A DNA stretch of 64,000 nucleotides from Pedobacter yonginensis (lineage in GTDB: Bacteria > Bacteroidota > Bacteroidia > Sphingobacteriales > Sphingobacteriaceae), in contig NZ_QGNZ01000004.1 of NCBI RefSeq assembly GCF_003173595.1, positions 124,001 through 188,000 on the forward strand, given 5' to 3'. Position 1 is the first letter of the stretch. Each line of letters opens with the position of its first letter. Below, in pieces: positions 9,409 to 17,346 of this stretch. Under the pieces are notes generated by a model. It saw nothing but the letters and a program-made list of their open reading frames with translations. It did not search any database and was not told the DNA's origin. Position numbers and translations under genes: made by a program.

Positions 9409-9443
9409 AGGCTTCTCCGGAATTCCCCGGGGAAGCCTTTTTT
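9409..9443 (+). terminator. Rho-independent terminator after the radC-like gene
   Basis: AGGCTTC and GAAGCCT arms with an extra CCGG/CCGG inner stem, followed by six T. It begins 10 bases after the stop codon. Confidence 0.8.
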
Positions 9444-9844
9444 CTATTTTTTTCTCTTTATCTGTTTTTCTTCTCGATATTTTTTATCCCAAAATTCATC
9501 TGTAGGCATTTTGAGTAGCAAATTTCTGAACAATCCGTTTGCCGGAAAGACCAGGCCCCTGCGGGGTTTGCTGAAAAAAAAATCTTCCTCTCTGCGAGAG
9601 TGTATTTTTTTTCGCAAAGTCTTGCCTTGCAACCGGATTGTATCAAGGTGAGGTGGCTTAACAAAAAGCCAGAAGGCTCCTGCCGACTGACTTTATTACT
9701 AAAACCCATTAAGCCATGAACCCGAAAAAAGGAAGAAGCCCGCCGACCGTCCCGAACCGAAACCAATCGGTACGCACAAACAACATTGCGCCCATAGGAG
9801 AGATTATTAATCAATTTTTTTATAAACATTCAAAATTCAGTATC
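9444..9844 (+). other. Leader region before the 193-residue hypothetical gene
   Basis: No gene is supported. An in-frame ATG at 9716 (MNPKKGRSPPTVPNRNQSV) extends the next gene by 43 residues but has unusual basic composition; it may be a short leader peptide reading through. The T-rich segment at 9444-9500 and several short hairpins could be regulatory. Confidence 0.35.
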
Positions 9845-10426
9845 ATGAAAAATCAGAGCATTAATTCAGCAAACTCAAAAGCAGACTTCATAGACTTAAA
9901 CGCCAAAAATCCAATTTATCAGCCTCTTGCAGGCAAAGTGCCAAATGTCGAAAGCAAGGCAGAGGTTACGAACCAGGCGAAAAAAGAAGATGTTGCCCCT
10001 GCATCAAAAGCGGAGGAAAACGAACCATCTGTCGAAGCACCTAAATCGTTAGGGGCAGTTGTTCTAACGGAACAAAAAGCAGAGGAAAAAAAAGCTGAAA
10101 AAGTAGAAACGAAAATCGAAAAACCATCTCTTAACCTTGAAGGCACGCTAAAGCTTGTTGAAGAACTGCACCGTAGGATGGTTCAAAGGGGCAGGTTAGT
10201 TCACACCATCGACAACCTTGATAAATTCGAATTGGAACAAAAAGAGGAAGCCGAAGACACAACTTCAAATTATTATCAGGGCTGCGAACTCGAGATCACG
10301 GACGATAAACGAAACAAGTTTTCGACAAAAAATCCTGTCATCATCAAAGCGGTAGCAACTTTTGTACGTGACCTGTGTACAAACAGACTTGGCGAAATCG
10401 AAGCCGAAATTACAATTCCTGCTTAA
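9845..10426 (+). CDS. Hypothetical protein with charged low-complexity N-terminus
   Basis: 193 residues from the ATG at 9845 (MKNQSINSANSKADF). The alternative start at 9716 gives 236. Residues 40-105 are rich in Lys, Glu and Ala and look disordered (repeated KAEE-type stretches). The C-terminal 90 residues look folded (LVEELHRRMVQRGRLVHTID, then NPVIIKAVATFVRDLC) and resemble conserved unknown proteins found next to DUF932 genes on Bacteroidota elements; that resemblance is from memory of gene order, not a search. No function is assigned. Confidence 0.6.
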   Translation: MKNQSINSANSKADFIDLNAKNPIYQPLAGKVPNVESKAEVTNQAKKEDVAPASKAEENEPSVEAPKSLGAVVLTEQKAEEKKAEKVETKIEKPSLNLEGTLKLVEELHRRMVQRGRLVHTIDNLDKFELEQKEEAEDTTSNYYQGCELEITDDKRNKFSTKNPVIIKAVATFVRDLCTNRLGEIEAEITIPA

Positions 10427-10478
10427 TTATTTTTTGCCCTGTCCAATTCGGGCAGGGCTTAACCTAAATCCAAAAGCG

Positions 10479-10589
10479 ATGTATGAAGCATTTTTTGAAC
10501 TTTTAGACCAGCTGTACTGGAAAGGTTATGCCGAGGAATTGCTCGAACAAAACCCTGTGATTTTCAGATTCACTACAATGAATTCTTAA
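10479..10589 (+). CDS. Small hypothetical protein, 36 residues
   Basis: Starts at the ATG of MYEAFFELLDQLYWKGYAEE and ends at 10589. Acidic, aromatic, one predicted amphipathic helix. Short proteins with a QLYWxGYA core are typical small ORFs in Bacteroidota conjugative elements. Lies 52 bases after the previous gene. Confidence 0.45.
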   Translation: MYEAFFELLDQLYWKGYAEELLEQNPVIFRFTTMNS

Positions 10590-10612
10590 ACGACTACCAA
10601 AATTAAAACACT

Positions 10613-10807
10613 ATGAAAACAGAAGAAATATTTTTTATCGTCCGCATTGAGGTAAAGACTGAACACGGGCATATTGATGAAACCCTACAGGAAATGGAAA
10701 GAACCTCGAGGTTTTTTATAACCAATACACCAAAGGTTAAAGTCCTGACCTCCGAGATACTTTCCACAAAAACAAGAAACCTAAAAAATAGAAATCATGG
10801 CGCATAA
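10613..10807 (+). CDS. Small hypothetical protein, 64 residues
   Basis: Begins MKTEEIFFIVRIEVKTEHG with alternating strand-like residues and ends in a basic tail. It overlaps the start of the DUF932 gene by 11 bases, indicating co-translation. No family recognised; the first 45 residues could form a small alpha/beta ferredoxin-like unit (inference). Confidence 0.5.
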   Translation: MKTEEIFFIVRIEVKTEHGHIDETLQEMERTSRFFITNTPKVKVLTSEILSTKTRNLKNRNHGA

Positions 10808-11876
10808 CCTCAATTACAATTCTGCAAACCAAAAACACAGCTTTTTTTCGGTAAAGGAAAAAGCATGGCATAGCCTGGGTACGGTTATCGAAGATTATCC
10901 AACAAGTGCCGAAGCCCTTTTATACGCTGGCTTGGATTATACCGTTGAAAAACGCCCTCTTTTTACTTTGGATAACCAAAACAGTAATGACTTTAAAACA
11001 TCCGATAACATTAGTTTGGTAGATAATGTTAATGCAGGAATTTTAGTGCCTGATTATTATTCGACCCTTCGGACAGATACACAGGAAGTTTTGGGCGTGG
11101 TAGGCAAAGATTACCACGTCGTGCAGAATACTGAAGCTTTTTCACTTTTTGATAGTATTGTTGGCTCAGGGGATGGCATTCGTTACGAAACTGCTGGTGC
11201 ACTCGGTAAAGGCGAAAAGATTTTCATTACCGCAAAACTGCCTGAATATATCAGAATCGGGAGGGATGATCTTTTAGAACAGTACATTTTTTTAACTACT
11301 TCGCACGATGGGTTTGGAAGCATTACTGCATCCTTCACGCCCGTAAGAATTGTTTGCCAGAATACTTTGAATGCAGCTTTGCGGAATTGCACCAATACCA
11401 TTAAGATAAGGCATACCGCAAACGCCGCCGAAAAGCTAAAACAGGCGCACCAATTAATGAGCATCAGTAATGTATTTGCAAAGGAAATCGGCGAAATATT
11501 CAACTATTGGGCAAAGGTTCACATAACCGATAACGAGATAAAAAAGCTTGTTCAGATGGCAATGGCACCAAGTAAAGAGGTTCTGCAAAATCTCCATGAC
11601 GGAAAAGACGACGAACTTTCCAAGCACTACAATAAAATTGTTGATGGCGTACTGGAATATTCAACAACAAGTCCAACCCAAAAAGAAATCACAACAAAAA
11701 ACACGCTCTTTGGGACATATAATGCCGTAACAGGTTATTATCAGAATGTACGGAATTTCAAAAACGATGAAAGCAAGTTCAAAAGCATTATGTACGGCAC
11801 GGGCTTGCAACGTGCGCAGACCGCATTTAATCTATGTGATGAATTCGCAAGAAAAGGCAGTCTGGTACTAAGCTAG
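10797..11876 (+). CDS. DUF932 (phage/plasmid-related) protein
   Basis: 359 residues. Clear DUF932 family features: KEKAWHSLGTVIEDYPTSAEAL near the N-terminus, VPDYYSTLRTDT and LGVVGKDYHVVQN in the first third, then SHDGFGSITASFTPVRIVCQNTL and the long helical C-terminal half. DUF932 proteins are widespread on plasmids, phages and integrative elements; their biochemical role is unknown. It is the last gene of the small-ORF block and is followed by a terminator 2 bases after the stop. Confidence 0.85.
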   Translation: MAHNLNYNSANQKHSFFSVKEKAWHSLGTVIEDYPTSAEALLYAGLDYTVEKRPLFTLDNQNSNDFKTSDNISLVDNVNAGILVPDYYSTLRTDTQEVLGVVGKDYHVVQNTEAFSLFDSIVGSGDGIRYETAGALGKGEKIFITAKLPEYIRIGRDDLLEQYIFLTTSHDGFGSITASFTPVRIVCQNTLNAALRNCTNTIKIRHTANAAEKLKQAHQLMSISNVFAKEIGEIFNYWAKVHITDNEIKKLVQMAMAPSKEVLQNLHDGKDDELSKHYNKIVDGVLEYSTTSPTQKEITTKNTLFGTYNAVTGYYQNVRNFKNDESKFKSIMYGTGLQRAQTAFNLCDEFARKGSLVLS

Positions 11877-11877
11877 A

Positions 11878-11908
11878 TTAAGTGGCATAAAAGCCACTTA
11901 ATTTTTTT
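11878..11908 (+). terminator. Rho-independent terminator after DUF932 gene
   Basis: TTAAGTGGC / GCCACTTAA perfect 9-bp stem with a 6-base loop, then T7. Confidence 0.85.
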
Positions 11909-11936
11909 AAAATCTGCGGGTCGCGCTCCGCGCCTT

Positions 11937-12104
11937 ATGTCAGTATACAGCTCTGTTAATACTTATTCAATTTCTGGATTTCAGGATGAAGAGGGCCATC
12001 AAATAAGAAAGCCCACTGGGGTCAATTCTAAAAACCGTTTGATTTATGTCGACCTAACGAAAAGTGCTATGAACAGCAATGCAACGAACACAAAATTTAT
12101 TTGA
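11937..12104 (+). CDS. Possible small protein, 55 residues
   Basis: An ATG-started frame (MSVYSSVNTYSISGFQDEEG...) fills part of the gap before the YceI gene. Composition is ordinary but there is no recognised family and no obvious leader. It may be a real small gene of the mobile block or a chance frame; the rest of 11909-12292 is AT-rich and shows nothing else. Confidence 0.25.
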   Translation: MSVYSSVNTYSISGFQDEEGHQIRKPTGVNSKNRLIYVDLTKSAMNSNATNTKFI

Positions 12105-12292
12105 TTGATACCTGAATTTTAAGCCAGTAAAAAAAACTCAAACATGACCACTCATTGGTTTTATTTAGCCAAACCGGAAGAAATTTTAGCGATATAAAGA
12201 AACTTATATTTTTTTAAAAATACTTATTTGTTTGATTAACAGTGTTTTAAACTGTTGGCACCCAATTTGACTTTCAATGGGAAAATAAAATC

Positions 12293-12823
12293 ATGACAAC
12301 AGTTTGGAAAGTAGATCCCTCACATAGTGAGGTGCAGTTTAAGGTAAAACATTTGATGATCACAACGATTACCGGCAATTTCGGTACTTATGATCTGGAA
12401 GTGGAAACAGAAGGCGACGATTTCACAAAGTCATCCATGATCAGTTTTTCTGCTACGGTGGATTCGATCAGTACAAACAACGAACAGCGTGACGGGCATC
12501 TAAAATCAGAAGAATTTTTCGATGCTAAGCGTTATCCGGCTATCTTGTTTGAGGGCCATAAATTCGAAAACAAAGGAGAAGACTATTCAGTCACAGGTGA
12601 CCTTACCATTAAAGGAGTGACCAAGCCGATCACTGTTGATGTGGAGTATGGCGGAATTGCGGTTGACCCATACGGACAGACCAAAGCGGGATTTAGTTTA
12701 TCCGGTAAAATTAGGCGAAAGCTCTTCGGACTGACCTGGGAAGGAATTACCGAGGCAGGAAACATAGTGGTCAGTGACGAGATCAAGTTTATTGCCGAGG
12801 TACAGCTTATTAAACAAAACTGA
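12293..12823 (+). CDS. YceI-family lipid-binding protein
   Basis: 176 residues, normal family length. Family hallmarks are VWKVDPSHSEVQFKVKHLMI at the N-terminus, HLKSEEFFDAKRYPAI in the centre, and GDLTIKGVTKPITVDV and FSLSGKIRRKLFGLTW further on. The fold is a lipocalin-like barrel that binds polyisoprenoid chains. There is no signal peptide, so this copy should act in the cytoplasm, as do many Bacteroidota YceI proteins encoded near redox regulators. It stands alone in its transcription unit. Confidence 0.9.
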   Translation: MTTVWKVDPSHSEVQFKVKHLMITTITGNFGTYDLEVETEGDDFTKSSMISFSATVDSISTNNEQRDGHLKSEEFFDAKRYPAILFEGHKFENKGEDYSVTGDLTIKGVTKPITVDVEYGGIAVDPYGQTKAGFSLSGKIRRKLFGLTWEGITEAGNIVVSDEIKFIAEVQLIKQN

Positions 12824-12948
12824 ACAACAGAGAAATGTTAAAGCGACTTTTGCATAAGTTAATTGCCATATATATTTCCAGACAGATTGAAAAGCCTTGA
12901 ACGTGTTCCATTAAGGGAATGAGGAAATCAATCGACTGAAGATCTAAG

Positions 12949-12979
12949 CAGATTTGAGAGCAATAAAACTCTCAATCTG
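12949..12979 (+). terminator. Terminator-like hairpin after yceI-type gene
   Basis: CAGATT(T)GAGAG pairs with CTCTCAATCTG, an 11-bp stem with one bulged T and an 8-base loop, followed by a short T-rich stretch. It is 125 bases after the stop, so its role is uncertain. The rest of 12824-13362 shows no gene. Confidence 0.4.
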
Positions 12980-13362
12980 TTTAATCTTTCCTCACCTCGT
13001 TGTTTGTAAGCAAATGACTGGGTTGCATATTTATCTTAATCCCATTTGTTCTCAACGCTTACTTTTAAAAAAAAGGTTTCTAGTTTCTAAAATTTATCTT
13101 TTACTTCTACCATTAAAAGTCCCTGAATACAAAGACATTTAAGGCACGACCCCGTCTTTTAAAATCGTAGTCTAAAACATTTTTATGTTCGAAAATGCTA
13201 ATGGGGTTATCTACCAGCGACCTTGAAATAATACGGTGTTGAATTAATTTTCCCAATCGGTATCATGAATGTTGGAAACTTCAAGTTGTGGACAAAAACC
13301 GTCTCTATTAATTCGAAAAAAGAGGTAAATTGTATAATTATTTAATTTAAACAGATAAAATT

Positions 13363-13494
13363 ATGGGTATCAAAACAGGACCGAAAAAGATCGCTGAATC
13401 TACAGGTCAACCGGACAAACGTCAGAGAGACAACAAGGCAACGCCAGGCAATACGCCTACCTTGAAACCTCATGATCATAAAAAAGGAAAGTAA
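13363..13494 (+). CDS. Small hydrophilic protein, 43 residues
   Basis: MGIKTGPKKIAESTGQPDKR followed by a Lys/Asp/Gly/Pro-rich tail ending in HDHKKGK. It has an A-rich leader, a preceding AT-rich promoter-like region and a terminator-like hairpin 35 bases later, which together favour a real gene. Highly charged and probably disordered, like small stress-induced proteins; function unknown. Confidence 0.5.
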   Translation: MGIKTGPKKIAESTGQPDKRQRDNKATPGNTPTLKPHDHKKGK

Positions 13495-13528
13495 TCTAAT
13501 TTCAGATTTATGGTCTTGTCAGGTAATA

Positions 13529-13572
13529 AAATACTGCAGTGTAAAAATGATTTTATCCTTGCGGTATTTTTT
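13529..13572 (+). terminator. Probable terminator after the 43-residue gene
   Basis: AATACTGCA pairs with TGCGGTATT with one mismatch, loop of 21 bases, followed by T6. Confidence 0.5.
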
Positions 13573-13698
13573 ATCTCAGTGTTCCACTTGCCTGACCTCT
13601 TATTTAATAATATCCTTATTCACCCCTAGATCAGCCCAAAGTTTTTCATTAATTTTTCCTGTGAAAGCCGTTTGTTGATCCAGACTTATTTTTATCTT

Positions 13699-14143
13699 CT
13701 AAATCATATAAGCAGTCTCTCGCTTGCTCTGGGATAAAACCATGAAGCTCTGTATCTTGCCCACCAGGGGATTGGCTGAAATGTTTTCCCTTAGGAAATC
13801 GTTATATGCCGTCATATCAATAGTAACGATCTTGAGCATAAAGTCGAAGTTGCCCGTTACATGGTAACATTCCATTACCTGCGCATGCCGTCCCATCTCC
13901 TGCTTAAAAATGTCAATAGAGTCCTGACCATGGTTTTTTAACTGAACGAGGGGAAAAGGCGGTAAAAATATTTCTGATTTTTTGGATATTGATGATCGCA
14001 ACCTTTTTCTCGATATAGCCAGCATCCTTGAGATTTTTTATACGTTCCACAATCGTGGACTTGCTTCTCTTTAATTTTCCGGAGATCTCTTTGTAGGTAA
14101 GTTCACCGTCAATCTGTAATAAATTCAAAATTCCTGTGTCAAT
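13699..14143 (-). pseudogene. Lrp/AsnC-family regulator, broken
   Basis: Two overlapping frames on the minus strand together make one Lrp/AsnC protein. The first (to 13913) gives the winged-helix: ILNLLQIDGELTYKEISGKL and KRSKSTIVERIKNLKDAGYI. The second (from about 13960 to 13699) gives the RAM effector domain: PLVQLKNHGQDSIDIFKQEM, VMECYHVTGNFDFMLKI, SFMVLSQSKRETAY. The frames join in the run near 13950-13970 (AAAA/GGGG on the plus strand), so a one-base indel is the simplest cause. The N-terminus is also missing: the frame meets TAG at 14146-14144 and merges with the end of the truncated exporter gene. Almost surely non-functional, unless the shift is a sequencing error. Confidence 0.75.
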
Positions 14144-14733
14144 CTAAGGGCTATGATGAAAAGTGAAGTGCCTACGGCCTCTTTCATGGGTAATCCCACT
14201 AAAATTACAAGAGTCGGGATAAGTAGAAAGCCGCCGCCGGCACCCAAAAACCCGGTAGCAAGCCCAATGGCAATACCGTATAGCAACAGTTTACCCAGGT
14301 CAAGTTGGGGTTTTTTGATTTGATTGCTACTATTTGCTCTTCCACCTTTAATCATCGCTGTTGCGGCGGCTACCATCAAAACTGCAAAGAGTACCATCAT
14401 AAGCATGTTTTCTGTTAACTCAAAATCTCCGATTTTTATTATTGTTTTAGGGATAACGGGGATAATGAATTTACGGGTTAAAAATACAGTTGAGATGGAT
14501 GCACTTCCAAACAGCAAAGCTGTTTTAATATTCACAAGCCTACGCTTAAAATTACCGACTGTACCCGCTAAACTGGTGGAGCCAACGATGAACAATGAAT
14601 AAGAAGTAGCCAATAGCGGATTAACCCCAAATAGGTAAACCAGTACCGGCATGGTGAGGATAGAACCGCCACCGCCGATCAATCCAAGCGAAATTCCAAT
14701 TAAGGCAGATGCAACGTATGCGATGATTTCCAT
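14125..14733 (-). pseudogene. TauE/SafE-family exporter, C-terminally truncated
   Basis: 202 residues instead of about 250-265. Begins MEIIAYVASALIGISLGLIGGGGS, with the typical repeated glycine motifs GLIGGGGSIL and, in the second half, GFLGAGGGFLLIPTLV. The second repeat stops after VGTSLFIIAL, where the family continues with more membrane helices, and is replaced by RLTQEF and a stop. The replaced codons belong to the start of the Lrp-type gene, so a deletion fused the two genes. TauE/SafE proteins move sulfite, sulfoacetate or other organic anions across the inner membrane. A Crp/Fnr gene lies upstream in the same direction. Loss of the last helices probably abolishes transport. Confidence 0.75.
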
Positions 14734-14859
14734 TTCTGTTATTTTTTAACAAAAATCGGGTTATCATTTACCAATGTTGGTGACTTTTGTCACGCCCGTT
14801 ATATTTTTAAGACACGATGCGTTTCGCAGTAAAAAATACCTCTGTGTTTTATTATGGTC

Positions 14860-15387
14860 TTATGATAAGTATTCGATGTAATTACGGTACATTTTAATTT
14901 CTCCGGCCTGCTCCATTTTTTTAAGCAACCTTGAAATTACTTCCCTGGAGGTGTTCAAATCAGATGCAATTTCACTGTGGGTAAGGTGAAGTTGTTTTTT
15001 ATTTAAATCTCCGACTTGTTTTTTCAGGTAAAATGCCAGCCGCTCATCCATTGCCTTAAAGGCAATATTATCGATGACAAAGAGAAGTTCTTCAAAGCGC
15101 ATGCGGTAGGTTTCGATGACAAAGTAATACCAATTTCTGTAATCCCGCATCAGGGTATCCATCAGGGCAATGGGAATCATGAGTACCTTGGTCTGTTCAA
15201 TTGCCTTCGCCATTACCTGGCTGGTTTCCTGTTTGGTTGCGCATATCATGGAAAGTGCGCAGGCATTTCCTGGCTGGAGATAATACATAAAGAATTCCTC
15301 TCCATCTTCTCCCTCCCTAGAGAGCTTTACCATGCCTTCTATGATAAGCACTGTGGAGCGCATATTTTGCCCGGTATGCATGAGCAC
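14860..15387 (-). CDS. Crp/Fnr-family regulator, N-terminally shortened
   Basis: 175 residues from the GTG at 15387. Contains most of the cyclic-nucleotide-binding roll (VLIIEGMVKLSREGEDGEEF, MYYLQPGNACALSM) and a complete winged helix with LTHSEIASDLNTSREVISRL and LLKKMEQAGEI. The frame continues upstream with typical family residues (IDRLFPRFEPALKTILIEHA) as far as an in-frame TAA at 15475-15477, then five codons (MTIAE) back to an ATG at 15490-15492. The simplest reading is a CAA-to-TAA nonsense change in codon 6, so the present protein would lack about 30 N-terminal residues or not be made. Related regulators often control TauE-type and oxidative-stress genes nearby. Confidence 0.7.
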   Translation of the reverse strand: MLMHTGQNMRSTVLIIEGMVKLSREGEDGEEFFMYYLQPGNACALSMICATKQETSQVMAKAIEQTKVLMIPIALMDTLMRDYRNWYYFVIETYRMRFEELLFVIDNIAFKAMDERLAFYLKKQVGDLNKKQLHLTHSEIASDLNTSREVISRLLKKMEQAGEIKMYRNYIEYLS

Positions 15388-15492
15388 ATCGCCTCGCTGA
15401 AAATCCCGAAGCGTGGCATGCTCGATAAGTATGGTCTTGAGCGCCGGTTCAAACCGGGGAAAAAGTCTATCGATTTATTCCGCAATGGTCAT

Positions 15493-15825
15493 ATCCTTAA
15501 TTTTAGCTGTTTTGGATTTAAAGATAGCTATACTCCAGGCCAGCGCCAAAATTCTTTAAAATATTGATCGGAATATATTTTTGGATATAGAATCGAGCGC
15601 CTATAGAAAATCCCGTTAGTATCCTATTGGATAAACCAGAGTAATATTGGCCCCGTCTCACCAGCATTAGATGCATTTTAAGTTTTTGATTATCAGAATA
15701 TTTGTAAATTAGCGAGAAGGGGTGAAATTTATTGATATGTTCAATATGATAGAAGATCTCTAATAATTATGCAAATATTCAACCCAGCGAAAAACCATAT
15801 ATGCAAATTCAGCATCTAAATGGCT
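15493..15825. other. Non-coding gap before the cupin operon
   Basis: AT-rich, no ORF with family resemblance. The left end contains the putative former leader of the Crp/Fnr gene; the right end leads into the direct repeats at 15826-15857. Confidence 0.4.
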
Positions 15826-15857
15826 TTTTGACTAAAACAAAAGGTATTTTGACTAAA
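15826..15857 (+). promoter_or_regulatory. Direct repeats with 21-bp period, putative AraC operator
   Basis: TTTTGACTAAA occurs exactly twice, at 15826-15836 and 15847-15857, 21 bp apart, i.e. two helical turns. AraC/XylS proteins bind such direct repeats. The operon that starts 56 bases downstream ends with an AraC-family gene, which makes autoregulation likely. Confidence 0.5.
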
Positions 15858-15913
15858 TCCATCTTTCAATCAATTCTAACCTTTGTATCAATTAGAAATA
15901 GAAATGTAGTCAA

Positions 15914-16351
15914 ATGGAAAAAGTTAAGGTTTACAAGGCAGGCAGTCTTCCAAACATCCAGGCACCAGAAAATAGCTTCACAGGCGAAGTTTTGATTAGT
16001 AATTATTTTGAATGCGAAAACCCAAGCAAATTAATCGGCGCCACTGTTACTTTCAAACCTGGATCACGTAGCCCCTGGAAAATAAACCCTCTTGGCCAAA
16101 CGCTTATCATAATTAGTGGTAGAGGTTGGGCACAATGCGAAGGCGAAGATGTATTTGAAATTAAAGCTGGAGACATCGTTCAATTTCCGCAAGGGAAGAG
16201 ACATTGGGATGGTGCAATGCCTAATCAAACGCTTACTTACATCGCTCTTCACGAATCTAAAAATGAAAACGCTGTGCGGTTTTTAGAAAAAGTAACGGAT
16301 GAAGAGTATTCAAAAGGACATACTCTTCTCAATCAAAATCCTAACAAGTAA
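15914..16351 (+). CDS. Cupin-domain protein
   Basis: 145 residues, single-domain cupin of the type related to bacterial hydroxynitrile lyases and carboxymuconolactone-decarboxylase-associated cupins. Cupin motif 1 is degenerate (FKPGSRSPWKINPLGQTLIIISGRGW, with Trp/Asn replacing the usual His-x-His) and motif 2 keeps GDIVQFPQGKRHWDGA with a His. There is no signal peptide. It is the first gene of a three-gene unit with an NADP-dependent oxidoreductase (26 bases later) and an AraC regulator. Likely a small-molecule enzyme or binding protein for a reactive carbonyl or nitrile compound; the precise reaction is unknown. Confidence 0.8.
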   Translation: MEKVKVYKAGSLPNIQAPENSFTGEVLISNYFECENPSKLIGATVTFKPGSRSPWKINPLGQTLIIISGRGWAQCEGEDVFEIKAGDIVQFPQGKRHWDGAMPNQTLTYIALHESKNENAVRFLEKVTDEEYSKGHTLLNQNPNK

Positions 16352-16377
16352 TTAATTAAAAACGAAAGATAAGGCTT

Positions 16378-17346
16378 ATGAAAGCAATTAGAATTAGTGA
16401 ATTCGGACTACCGAAAGTAATGGAATTAACAGAAATTGACAGGCCTGTTCCTAAAAGTGACGAAATTTTAGTGAAAGTTTATGCAAGCGGTGTAAATCCT
16501 GTGGATCTTGTGGTACGTGCCGGTAGCAATGCCGCGCTAAGCTATAATCTCAACTTACCGATGACACTTGGCTGGGACACGGCAGGAGTTATAGAAGAAT
16601 TGGGAGAAAAAGTGACCGGTTTTCAAAAGGGAGATGCAGTTTATGGGGTGCCAAATTTTCCCGGCGAGGGAAGTTATGCAGAATATGTCGCTGCAAAAGC
16701 ATCACGATTTGCACTTAAACCATATAATATTTGTTTTAATGATGCAGCAGGAGTTCCATTGGCTGCGCTTACTGCCTGGACTGCGATGTTCGAATTTGGA
16801 AAATTAAAAATGGGACAACGGATTTTAATTCAAGGTGCATCAGGAAGCGTGGGTGGTTTTGCGGTGCAGTTTGCAAAATCAATAGAAGCCTATGTCATAG
16901 GAACGGCATCTGCAGATAGCTTTGATTATCTTAGACAAATTGGCGCAGATGAATTGATTGATTACAAAACACAGAAATTTGAAGACTTAGTAAAGAAAGT
17001 TGATGTTGTGTTAGAGGTTTCGTCGGTTCGCGATAACAATGAACGGGAAAAATCTGTACAAGTTTTAAAAAATAATGGTATTTTGGTGAGTGTAAATACT
17101 GATTTTCCGTTTAATGAAGAAGTAATACATGCACTTGACAAGAAGAATTGTAGGGGCGAACTTTCCGCCAACCAGGCAAGAAAAGAATGGTTGGAAGAAA
17201 TCGGAAAACTTATAGAGTCAGGAAAGGTAAAAGTTCCACAAGGTAAAATATTTGTATTACATGAGGCAGTTGAAGCTCATAGTTTGATAGAAAATAAATC
17301 TGTTAACGGAAAATTAATATTGCAGGTAAGAGAACAAGATCAATGA
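16378..17346 (+). CDS. NADP-dependent oxidoreductase, zinc-free MDR (quinone reductase type)
   Basis: 322 residues with the medium-chain dehydrogenase layout: GroES-like N-terminal domain (KVYASGVNPVDLVVRAG, GWDTAGVIEELG) and Rossmann domain with the nucleotide motif ILIQGASGSVGGFAVQFAKS. Structural and catalytic zinc cysteines are absent, placing it with quinone oxidoreductases and enoyl reductases. It overlaps the next gene by 4 bases (ATGA). Together with the cupin gene it forms a redox or detoxification unit under AraC control. Confidence 0.88.
   Translation: MKAIRISEFGLPKVMELTEIDRPVPKSDEILVKVYASGVNPVDLVVRAGSNAALSYNLNLPMTLGWDTAGVIEELGEKVTGFQKGDAVYGVPNFPGEGSYAEYVAAKASRFALKPYNICFNDAAGVPLAALTAWTAMFEFGKLKMGQRILIQGASGSVGGFAVQFAKSIEAYVIGTASADSFDYLRQIGADELIDYKTQKFEDLVKKVDVVLEVSSVRDNNEREKSVQVLKNNGILVSVNTDFPFNEEVIHALDKKNCRGELSANQARKEWLEEIGKLIESGKVKVPQGKIFVLHEAVEAHSLIENKSVNGKLILQVREQDQ

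Noticed and set aside
9716..9844. Upstream start extending the 193-residue protein to 236 residues
   Set aside because: The extra part is basic and unlike the rest; the ATG at 9845 has a better context. Kept as a note only.
12954..13142. 62-residue frame on the plus strand
   Set aside because: It begins inside a hairpin, has low-quality composition and no family resemblance.
15016..15567. 183-residue plus-strand frame
   Set aside because: It is the antisense of the Crp/Fnr gene, whose domains are clear.
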